Below, one piece after another: positions 1 through 5,717 of a stretch of DNA of 8,596 nt (positions are counted from its first letter, which is position 1; each line of letters opens with the position of its first letter). The notes under the pieces were generated by a model. The model was not told where the DNA came from. It was given only the letters and a program-made list of their open reading frames with translations, and did no database searches. This stretch comes from Bacillota bacterium (lineage in GTDB: Bacteria > Bacillota > Clostridia > DSM-8532), in assembly GCA_023426765.1 (NCBI GenBank), contig JAEZBW010000622.1, positions 1 to 8,596 of the forward strand, given 5' to 3'. Position numbers and translations under genes: made by a program.

Positions 1-1082
1 CCCTTTATCAGCCATTTGATCAACCCGATGGGGATTTCCTTTCCTTTATCGGTGATAAGCTCTTCCGGTTCGGCCTTTTCAATGGAATCGAACTTCCGTA
101 CAAAAAAGGCCCAGGATTCGGCGAAGGGCGGCCTGACAACCACCACGCGGCTGCCGTCTTTCATTTCATTCACCTTGTAGCCGTTGCTTTCACTTAACTG
201 CCCGGGGTAATTGTAACGGTATATGTTTTTACAAACACGGATCAGCTCGGATTCACTGCCGAAGCTTAAAAAGGAAAGATGGATGGTTTTTCCCTTGAAA
301 AACACCCAGATGGAATCATGGCTGGCCGGAAGGGATGAAACAATGGAGATACCCACCGACAGGTCAACCTCCTCATGAAAGGTTGAAGGAATGCCGGATA
401 CTCCGCCCGATACACCATCGATGCGCATGTCCCGTATTTCATCGATAACACCGTAACCCTTGTACATCTGATAGATCCTTTGCGCGATGATGTTCATCTT
501 GTCTTCAAAGCTGGTCAGCAGGTATTGCTTTGTAGCATAAATCCGCTCTATATCATTTGCTGTCACCCTGTAGGAAATTCCTTCGTCCGACTCTACCGGC
601 TTATCCAGCTGATTTCCGGTAATCAATATTTCAAGTGCCCTGTAGCCGTGCTGCTTTTTGCAGTGATACAGCAGGATTTCAAACTTGTCCTGAATCGTCA
701 GCTTTTCCGGGTTGTCAAAGCGGATGATCTGATTAACGTTACTTTCATCGATATGATAAGACTTCACCAGAATGTCGCGGATAAAGTCCCGGATATAGTT
801 TTTGGAATTCATATCTCCGTATGTACAGGTTTTTAGCGCTTTTCGCAGCTGATTCCTGTGATGGACGCGCTTGTCGAATTCCTCCCGGGTGATATTCATC
901 TCAATCAGGTTTGTTTTCAGAATATCATTAAAGGCTTCGCGGACAAAAAGAAGGATGGCTGCTATTGTGTACCGCTCATCGTCGGCAGCAGGCCGTTCCG
1001 GTTGAGTCCGGTTTTTCTTGTAATACAGTACACAAAAAGCAATTAGGCTTGTCAAAATCAGAACAATGATCAATTCATTCAT
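1..1082 (-). CDS. CpaF-like secretion/pilus assembly ATPase, membrane-anchored, N-terminal ~360 residues (runs off window)
   Basis: The N-terminal part of a T2SS/T4P/Tad-family (CpaF/TadA-like) ATPase, expected to power assembly of a pilus or secretion apparatus from the cytoplasmic face of the membrane. Residues about 207-230 (YGVIDEIRDMRIDGVSGG) match the conserved N-terminal domain pattern that precedes the ATPase core. Residues about 309-331 (DGSRVVVVRPPFAE, then FVRKF) match the CpaF 'G-x-R-x-x-x-x-x-PP ... IRKF' segment. The Walker A, Asp box and Walker B should lie beyond base 1 and are not visible. Residues 4-21 form one hydrophobic segment followed by basic residues (YYKKNR), so the protein is probably membrane-anchored, whereas textbook CpaF is soluble. 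The ATG at 1080-1082 overlaps the end of the upstream gene by 8 nt and is preceded by a modest AGGCAGG site, suggesting translational coupling. It is the last gene visible in the five-gene operon. Family assignment is fairly firm; the exact subfamily (Tad pilus or another machine) is inferred. Confidence 0.82.
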   Translation of the reverse strand, partial: MNELIIVLILTSLIAFCVLYYKKNRTQPERPAADDERYTIAAILLFVREAFNDILKTNLIEMNITREEFDKRVHHRNQLRKALKTCTYGDMNSKNYIRDFIRDILVKSYHIDESNVNQIIRFDNPEKLTIQDKFEILLYHCKKQHGYRALEILITGNQLDKPVESDEGISYRVTANDIERIYATKQYLLTSFEDKMNIIAQRIYQMYKGYGVIDEIRDMRIDGVSGGVSGIPSTFHEEVDLSVGISIVSSLPASHDSIWVFFKGKTIHLSFLSFGSESELIRVCKNIYRYNYPGQLSESNGYKVNEMKDGSRVVVVRPPFAESWAFFVRKFDSIEKAEPEELITDKGKEIPIGLIKWLIK

Positions 1083-1896
1083 GACCGTTACCTGCCTGTA
1101 CGTTTTTTAATGCTGTTTCCATGCCAAGCCTTGAAAGAATGGCTTCAGAAGTCTCCCTGACCCCCTGGATAAAAGGATAATGCGGATCGTCCCGTTCGGC
1201 AGCCAGGTTTTTCAAAAAGAAATCAACCACGCGGCTTTCAGCACAGGCATCTGCAAAGCCTATGTCATAAGGAATCGCCAGAACCTGAATCCCTCCGGCC
1301 TTTTTCCGGATAGCCTTCAGGTTGAAGCGTGAATTGGCATCATATTTCCCCAGCACTATCATCAGCTTGTCCCGGTATTGTGATCCTTCCAGAAAATCGT
1401 CCAGAATGTGAATATTCTGGCTGAGATTCACGACGATCAGGTCGGATTGCTCCAATATCTTTGCGGAAATCTCATTGTTTCCCGGGGCCGTATCAATCAA
1501 AACCAGATCATAATAATCCGATGCCGACTGCAGGATAGTACCAATCACATTCTTCAGGTTGCTGATATAAATCTCACGGTTTGTATTACGGGTACCGAAC
1601 AGAAGGTCCAGCTTGTTCTTCAGAATGGTTGTGGAAAAGCCGGCGATCACATCCTTGTCCACCCGGTTAAACCGGATGAAGCGGCTGAGGGCGTCCAGGC
1701 CCGTATCCGACAAATCAGTCAGCTCATTGTGCAGATATCGCTTTTCTATAAAGGCCGATTCCAGCGAGCTTCTGTCAAAATGGGTCTGAGCCATTAAGGT
1801 GCGCAGACGATACTCCAGAGCCGCTAAAACAGCTACCGCCGCCATGTTTTGTGTGGTTCCCAGCTGATGGGAATTACTCCAGAACGATACCTGCAC
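1075..1896 (-). CDS. ParA/MinD-like (CpaE-like) protein with degenerate Walker A
   Basis: A 273-residue SIMIBI-class (ParA/MinD/CpaE) protein of a Tad-like locus, presumably cytoplasmic and concerned with placing or regulating the assembly machine. The N-terminal strand is followed by SNSHQLGTTQN at about residues 7-17, in the P-loop position. The Thr-Thr is kept, but the invariant Lys is replaced by Gly. The Walker B strand YDLVLIDTAPG is intact, with Asp at about residue 135. The middle of the protein (residues 40-115) is helical and charged. A longer reading from ATG at 1911 is possible, but I prefer GTG at 1894-1896: GGAGG (1905-1909) sits 8 nt upstream of it, matching the spacing at neighbouring genes, and the upstream gene then ends 4 nt before it instead of overlapping. 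The gene lies between another ParA-like gene and the CpaF-like ATPase. Without the Walker Lys, classical ATP hydrolysis is unlikely (inference). Confidence 0.82.
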   Translation of the reverse strand: MQVSFWSNSHQLGTTQNMAAVAVLAALEYRLRTLMAQTHFDRSSLESAFIEKRYLHNELTDLSDTGLDALSRFIRFNRVDKDVIAGFSTTILKNKLDLLFGTRNTNREIYISNLKNVIGTILQSASDYYDLVLIDTAPGNNEISAKILEQSDLIVVNLSQNIHILDDFLEGSQYRDKLMIVLGKYDANSRFNLKAIRKKAGGIQVLAIPYDIGFADACAESRVVDFFLKNLAAERDDPHYPFIQGVRETSEAILSRLGMETALKNVQAGNGHE

Positions 1897-1900
1897 TTCA

Positions 1901-2578
1901 TCAACCTCCATGCTGCGCTTTTTTGTACGCTTTCACAGCAGCCTTTTTGTCATACCCCAAAAGCTCTGTCATCACTTCCAGCAGCATGCTTTTGAAGCTT
2001 TCAGAAATTTTTGTAAAGCGGAAAATATCATCATACTGGCTTTGAAGCCTCTGACCGTATTCGGTCTCGTCATAAGGGAAATCATATTTTGCCAGCAGGT
2101 TTGTATATTGTGCTGCCTGCAGCAGTGAATCAATATATCTGGGACGGATTTTGCCGGGAACGATATCCCGGATGATGCGCACGCTGTCTAAAGACGAAGG
2201 CAACCGGCTTAAAAATGACGCCAGCGGTACGGCATGATGACGCTGCAGATCGGTTACGATAAACAGTGTACGCACTTCCCCGGACATTTCAAAAGCCTTG
2301 TTGTTTACACCATAATCCAGTAAGACCACCGAGTACCCTTTTCCCGTCAGTTCATTAACATTACTTTCTTCACAGTTCAAAAAAACATCGACACCTCTGT
2401 AATCCAGCCTGTCTGCCGAGTAAATCCCAGCCGGCACCGACAGGCGAAGTTCCTGACCACCCGATTGGTCGACGATGGCTGCACTCTCCCCCATGCAGGT
2501 AAGTATTCTGGCGATGTACAGCATGATATCAGTTTTACAGAAACCGGCAAAACCAAGCCGTGTGCATTTATCCGGCAT
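1901..2578 (-). CDS. Small ParA-like protein with atypical P-loop, Tad-like locus
   Basis: A 225-residue protein with a Rossmann-like ParA/CpaE fold signature but low conservation. The N-terminal strand leads into GFAGFCKTD (residues 9-17). This corresponds to a ParA Walker A in which Lys15 and Thr16 are kept, the preceding Gly is Cys, and the ParA signature Lys near the start of the loop is Phe. The next strand ends SAAIVDQSG (Asp37), and a Walker B-like strand GYSVVLLDYG ends at Asp88. No signal peptide or membrane segment is visible. The start chosen is ATG 2576-2578, because GGAGG (2586-2590) lies 7 nt upstream; an in-frame ATG 45 nt further upstream lies inside the preceding gene and lacks a site. 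It begins 19 nt after the SAF gene. I read it as an adaptor or regulator of the assembly platform; whether it binds nucleotide cannot be told from sequence. Confidence 0.75.
   Translation of the reverse strand: MPDKCTRLGFAGFCKTDIMLYIARILTCMGESAAIVDQSGGQELRLSVPAGIYSADRLDYRGVDVFLNCEESNVNELTGKGYSVVLLDYGVNNKAFEMSGEVRTLFIVTDLQRHHAVPLASFLSRLPSSLDSVRIIRDIVPGKIRPRYIDSLLQAAQYTNLLAKYDFPYDETEYGQRLQSQYDDIFRFTKISESFKSMLLEVMTELLGYDKKAAVKAYKKAQHGG
1905..1909 (-). promoter_or_regulatory. Ribosome binding site that decides a GTG start
   Basis: A perfect GGAGG on the minus strand lies inside the last codons of the upstream ParA-like gene, whose TGA stop (1901-1903) falls in the spacer. The distance to the GTG at 1894-1896 is 8 nt. 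An ATG at 1909-1911 overlaps this GGAGG and has no comparable site of its own, so the GTG is the more likely start. Confidence 0.65.
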
Positions 2579-2597
2579 AGATAATCCTCCGCGCTGC

Positions 2598-3563
2598 TTA
2601 ATTGTATGTATCACCCGAATCATTTTGTTCGTTATCAGGTTCTGGATTTAAGCCTTCCTGCTGTCTTTTTTCCTGTGAGGTCTTATTCAGTTCCGCATTT
2701 TTCAAAGCTTCATTGGCATTGGTAATTTCTTCACCCACGCCGGAAGAAACCTTCGTAACCTCATCGAGGGTCATGGACTGCAGATGACCTTCCAATAGCG
2801 CCCTTGCCTCCCTGGCCAGCGCATCGGAAGCCTTTTTCAGGATATTCGGGTCTGTTCGCATTAAATCCAGTACATCGGCATTGGCCGGATAAAAGGGGAT
2901 GGCCGCTGTCTGCATTTCGGGCTGGATATAGGTTGCTGCATAGAGCTTCGTACCCGGATGCAGGTATGCATCGATGATCGCACTGGAAATCAGATGAATT
3001 TCGGTTTCATCCAGCCAAAGCCACAATAGATTGTCGGCAGCTTCCATGGCCTTGATTTGCTTTTTCGCAAGAATGATGTAGTTCTCGGCATTGGGAAACA
3101 CAATGCGGATGTCGATAAAATCACCCATGCGCTGGTCAGTCTGAAGCAGAAACATATTGAATTCAACCTTTCGCAGGTCGTTCACCGGATGTTCGCTGAC
3201 AACAGCGGATTTTGTCACCGGAATACCCTTTGGCAGCTTTACCAAACTGGTTTTACCCATATCAGACTCGTCGATCAGCAAGTCCTGGCTGATCTCCATT
3301 TTCATGCTGACCTGCTCGAATAGTTCTTTTGACAGCATGGTACCAAATTCAATATCCTGCTTTGGCACAAACGCCTGCCGGTCCAGTTGATACAGCTTAA
3401 ACACATATTGTCCTATTTCCTCTTCATGGTGTTCGTTCAATTCTTTTATCTTCACTTGATACAGGTAATACAGACAGGCTGAAAGGGCTGCAATGAGGGT
3501 AAAAATGACAACCCCCTTCAGAAAGGCAGCAGGTAGTTTACTTTTTTTCTTTAGAAATGCCAT
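2598..3563 (-). CDS. SAF-domain, membrane-anchored CpaB/RcpC-like protein
   Basis: A 321-residue protein resembling the CpaB/RcpC subunit of Tad/Flp systems, which normally sits outside the cytoplasmic membrane. Residues 1-10 are basic (KKKSK). A hydrophobic segment at about 12-34 is a signal anchor, and a charged stretch (KELNEHHEEE) follows. A SAF-like domain spans about 55-125, with the typical pattern of a 'VPKQDIEFGTML' strand and a later 'LPKGIPVTKSAVV' strand. The segment QRMGDFIDIRIVFPN (about 144-158) fits the post-SAF CpaB pattern in which GDxVDI precedes a beta strand. The last ~35 residues are hydrophilic, rich in Glu, Gln and Asn, and probably disordered. The ATG overlaps the kinase gene end by 13 nt and has GGAGG (3572-3576) 8 nt upstream. 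SAF/CpaB assignment rests on pattern and on context beside a CpaF-like gene. Confidence 0.78.
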   Translation of the reverse strand: MAFLKKKSKLPAAFLKGVVIFTLIAALSACLYYLYQVKIKELNEHHEEEIGQYVFKLYQLDRQAFVPKQDIEFGTMLSKELFEQVSMKMEISQDLLIDESDMGKTSLVKLPKGIPVTKSAVVSEHPVNDLRKVEFNMFLLQTDQRMGDFIDIRIVFPNAENYIILAKKQIKAMEAADNLLWLWLDETEIHLISSAIIDAYLHPGTKLYAATYIQPEMQTAAIPFYPANADVLDLMRTDPNILKKASDALAREARALLEGHLQSMTLDEVTKVSSGVGEEITNANEALKNAELNKTSQEKRQQEGLNPEPDNEQNDSGDTYN

Positions 3564-4990
3564 TCATTTATCCTCCTCTTTCCGGTATGGTTCATCCTGG
3601 AATCTGCCTGGAACAGTCTTTCAAAAATCAATCCCAACGCCTTCGTTTCCTCCTGCTCCAACTTCCAGGGGTTAATTGCATATGGAATTGTGATCATGTT
3701 GGGCAGGTGGAAATAAGTTTGAATGATGCGGATGGATTTTTGATTCTGGAACGGGAAACACAAAAATGTATTCAGGCTGTCGGCAATCTCTGCGCGGGTG
3801 CGCAGAAAATCCCCCAGAAGGCCCAGTTTCCAATCCGCACCGGGGGCAATGATCAGCCTGACATCACTGCGTCGCACCATCAGCGAAACATATTCGTCAT
3901 AAATGCCATAATCGATCAGAATATAATCATAGTCAGATCGTTTAAAGCATTCAATTTTTTCTCTTTCCATGGAGGGGTATATGGAGAGGCCATGAATCTG
4001 AAAATAACCGTGTCTGTCCACATGGGATTCTTTTTCAACCAGTTTACACAATGCCATGGCATCCCGATTATGACCGTATTCAAGCACGGCCGTACGATAG
4101 CCCTGATTTTTCAGCCACATGCCGAACAACAGGCAGAAATGAGTTACGCCAACACCGCTTTGTATCCCTGAAACACTGATTTCAACGGCATTTTTCCCTA
4201 TGGCGACGGGGGCAGACTCCAGTTTTGACGGCTCTGCTTTTAACGCATTTCTGATTTCGGAGATATCACCATATCGTTCCTGCGGATTGGCCGAGACACA
4301 TCGCAGCAGAACCGCTGCAAGCTGCTGTGAGACACCTGACATACCAAGGATTTGCTCCCGCTGTGACTCACTGCATTGCAGCGGATGCTTTCCGGTGACC
4401 AGATGGAAAAGGGTCATCCCAAAATTATAGATGTCGGTACGGATGTCGGTTTGCGCTGCCCCGTATTGTTCCGGCGCTGCATACCCGGGTGTTCCCAGAT
4501 ATATCGTATCGTCGGCACTCTGCTGCTTAAACAGCCTTGCCGTGCCGAAATCGATCAGTCGGATGCTGTCGTCCGGCAGGAGCATCAGGTTGGATGGCTT
4601 CAGATCCCTGTAAATGATGGGTTCTGGTGAACAACCGTGCAAATAGCTTAAGGCATCTAAAATCTGTTCGGCCATATTACGGGCACGCTGCTCGTCAATG
4701 GGACCATATTGCTCAAGAACCCGCTGCAGCGTCAGCCCTTCGTAATAATCAAAAACGAGGATGGTTCGGCCGTCTTCGGACAGCACATCCACCAACCTGG
4801 GGAATGCCGGATGATTCAGGTTTCTGAGGATTTCAAGCTCGTTCTGTGCACAGTCCTCCATGGATGAAATGATTTTCAGCGCCCATGGTGTTTGCAGATG
4901 CAGATGGTATGCCTTGTATACTTCTCCCGATCCGCCGGTTCCCAGCTTTTCGACAACCTTGTACTTGCCGTTGATTATCTTTCCGATCAT
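3551..4990 (-). CDS. Hanks-type Ser/Thr protein kinase fused to a degenerate ParA/MinD-like domain
   Basis: A 479-residue two-domain protein. Residues 1-250 are a Hanks-type kinase with all the key motifs: glycine loop GTGGSG (17-22), Lys39 in ALKI, a helix C Glu (probably Glu51), YRDLKPSN (127-134; catalytic Asp129, Asn134), DFG (147-149), GTPGYAAPE (166-174) and Asp186. His of HRD is Tyr, which some bacterial kinases share. After a short linker (about 251-268) comes a ParA/MinD-like domain to the end. Its P-loop position reads SGVGVTH (278-284), without the Walker Lys, and is followed by a Walker B-like YDYILIDYG strand. There is no membrane segment and no PASTA region, so unlike PrkC/Stk1 this kinase should be cytoplasmic. 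The start is ATG 4988-4990 with GAGGA 6 nt upstream. It is the first gene of the operon and overlaps the SAF gene by 13 nt, suggesting it phosphorylates or senses the assembly machine encoded downstream (inference; no target is visible). Confidence 0.92.
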   Translation of the reverse strand: MIGKIINGKYKVVEKLGTGGSGEVYKAYHLHLQTPWALKIISSMEDCAQNELEILRNLNHPAFPRLVDVLSEDGRTILVFDYYEGLTLQRVLEQYGPIDEQRARNMAEQILDALSYLHGCSPEPIIYRDLKPSNLMLLPDDSIRLIDFGTARLFKQQSADDTIYLGTPGYAAPEQYGAAQTDIRTDIYNFGMTLFHLVTGKHPLQCSESQREQILGMSGVSQQLAAVLLRCVSANPQERYGDISEIRNALKAEPSKLESAPVAIGKNAVEISVSGIQSGVGVTHFCLLFGMWLKNQGYRTAVLEYGHNRDAMALCKLVEKESHVDRHGYFQIHGLSIYPSMEREKIECFKRSDYDYILIDYGIYDEYVSLMVRRSDVRLIIAPGADWKLGLLGDFLRTRAEIADSLNTFLCFPFQNQKSIRIIQTYFHLPNMITIPYAINPWKLEQEETKALGLIFERLFQADSRMNHTGKRRINEWHF

Positions 4991-5047
4991 ACTGCTTCCT
5001 CGTATTGAAATTATTCAGTCAAATAAGTGTTGTTTTTTTGGTACAGC

Positions 5048-5091
5048 AAAAAAGGGCCGGAATTTCCTGTTTTCTCTGGCGAAAGCCCCTT
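5048..5091 (-). promoter_or_regulatory. Possible attenuator hairpin with T-run in the kinase operon leader
   Basis: On the minus strand AAGGGGC (5091-5085) can pair with GGCCCTT ending at 5052, with one G-G mismatch. It is followed at once by a run of six T (5053-5048). The loop of about 26 nt contains smaller self-pairing pieces. This could be a leader terminator/attenuator about 60 nt before the kinase start. The stem is short and the loop long, so it is weak; no known riboswitch class is recognised. Confidence 0.28.
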
Positions 5092-5178
5092 CATCGTGCT
5101 TCGATCGATTTTGCTTTTGTGATTTTTAGCATTGATTTGAATATGCAGCTGATAAAAGTCGAAATGCGAGTCTTAACC

Positions 5179-5207
5179 ATTTTAATACAGTTATAGCTGG
5201 ATATCAA
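5179..5207 (-). promoter_or_regulatory. Predicted sigma-A-type promoter of the kinase/Tad-like operon
   Basis: On the minus strand TTGATA (5207-5202) and TAAAAT (5184-5179) are separated by exactly 17 nt. Transcription would start near 5172, giving a leader of about 180 nt before the kinase ATG at 4990. The surroundings are AT-rich and it is the best-spaced pair I found in this gap. No operator-like palindrome is evident beside it. Confidence 0.55.
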
Positions 5208-5395
5208 TGTATAATAATGTTATATTCTGGTTGCCTACATTGCTTTTTTGCATAAACAGCCTGTTTTTTTGTATGAATACACGAAACGGTATCCCATTAT
5301 GTATAAAACATACTTTTTCATGATTAAAAAGTTGTTTAAACGCAAAAATATGCAAAAAGTGATATTTTTTTCGAATGGTCAGGAGAAGATCACAA
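5208..5395. other. AT-rich intergenic stretch without a supportable gene
   Basis: Very AT-rich DNA upstream of the kinase operon promoter. It contains T-tracts and A-tracts and one perfect 7-bp hairpin (ACTTTTT/AAAAAGT, loop CATGATT, about 5310-5330). Short reading frames on both strands lack ribosome binding sites and have low-complexity translations. It could carry upstream promoter elements or bend, but no specific function is shown. Confidence 0.4.
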
Positions 5396-5422
5396 AAGGA
5401 AGCAGTGGGTATCTGCTTCCTT
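5396..5422 (-). terminator. Hairpin, probable terminator of the ldh-malic enzyme operon
   Basis: A perfect 10-bp stem, AAGGAAGCAG (5396-5405) with CTGCTTCCTT (5413-5422), around a 7-nt loop. Read on the minus strand the stem ends in CCTTTTGTG, a short T-run; on the plus strand no T-run follows. It lies about 285 nt beyond the malic enzyme stop and upstream of the next promoter, the right place to separate the two operons. The weak T-tract keeps confidence moderate. Confidence 0.5.
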
Positions 5423-5501
5423 CTGAGATGTTTCGGCATTATTTAAGATTACGATTGGTGTAAAGAACTGTTTTTCACTTAATTTTTTATTATTAAGCAC
5501 T

Positions 5502-5547
5502 CCATCGCTATTCGTTCATTGGGGTATGTCCAATCACCTGACGATGG
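5502..5547. repeat. Interrupted inverted repeat (bulged stem-loop)
   Basis: Outer arms CCATCG (5502-5507) and CGATGG (5542-5547) enclose inner arms ATTGG (5518-5522) and CCAAT (5530-5534) with a 7-nt loop. It could fold as a two-part stem in RNA from either strand. No T-run follows, so it is not an obvious terminator; role unknown. Confidence 0.35.
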
Positions 5548-5594
5548 AAATAAAACCTTGCTGCAGATTATGAATAAAACTTTAGTCAAGGAAC

Positions 5595-5625
5595 CTGGCT
5601 TTCGCTCCTCTTCGGATTAAGCCAG
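5595..5625. repeat. Inverted repeat next to the 32-bp tandem repeat
   Basis: Arms CTGGCTT (5595-5601) and AAGCCAG (5619-5625) are perfectly complementary around a 17-nt loop. Flanking GGAAC and TGAACC extend the pairing imperfectly. It touches the first tandem repeat unit at 5626, so it may be one end of the same small mobile or palindromic element. Confidence 0.45.
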
Positions 5626-5717
5626 TGAACCAGTCCCCACTGGTTAAATTTTACCATGGTACCTGTCCCCGCTGGTCAAATTTTACCAAGGTACCTGTCC
5701 CCCGTGGCTAAATTCTG
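5626..5717. repeat. 32-bp direct tandem repeat, two full units and one partial, entering the malic enzyme 3' end
   Basis: Three head-to-tail units at 5626-5657, 5658-5689 and 5690-5717. Each unit carries a (C/A)C(T/A)GTCCCC block followed by CTGGT(T/C)AAATTTTACCA or a variant; units 2 and 3 begin GGTACCTGTCCCC. Unit 1 also contains a hairpin, CCAGT-CCCC-ACTGG (5630-5643). The third unit is more diverged and contains the TAG stop of the malic enzyme gene (5708-5710) and its last two codons. The minus-strand motif GGGGACAGGTACC resembles short repeats I remember near REP-associated (Y1) transposases in other genomes, but no transposase is present here. A degenerate non-autonomous repeat is my reading. 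Confidence 0.7.

Noticed and set aside
3557..4171. 204-residue plus-strand open frame opposite the kinase gene
   Set aside because: It lies wholly antisense to a gene with strong kinase and ParA-like motifs, has no recognisable domain and no convincing ribosome binding site. The same applies to the other plus-strand frames opposite the malic enzyme, ldh and Tad-like genes.
4991..5178. Cyclic-di-GMP riboswitch in the kinase operon leader
   Set aside because: The position would be apt for a pilus-type operon, and a GCAAAATCG...CGAT piece is faintly reminiscent, but the conserved GGGACGCAAAGC core and receptor segments of the class I aptamer are absent.
5191..5439. 82-residue minus-strand frame in the intergenic gap
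   Set aside because: No ribosome binding site; it runs through the terminator-like hairpin, the AT-rich stretch and the -35 of the predicted promoter; composition reflects AT-rich DNA.
5248..5463. 71-residue plus-strand frame in the intergenic gap
   Set aside because: Starts with TTG without a ribosome binding site, is rich in Phe, Lys and Tyr as expected of AT-rich DNA, and contains the hairpin as codons.
5626..5717. CRISPR array
   Set aside because: The units are direct tandem copies with no spacers between them, only two full copies exist, and no cas gene is nearby.
5595..5717. Complete insertion sequence
   Set aside because: There is no transposase reading frame and no long terminal inverted repeat pair enclosing one; only short repeats are present.
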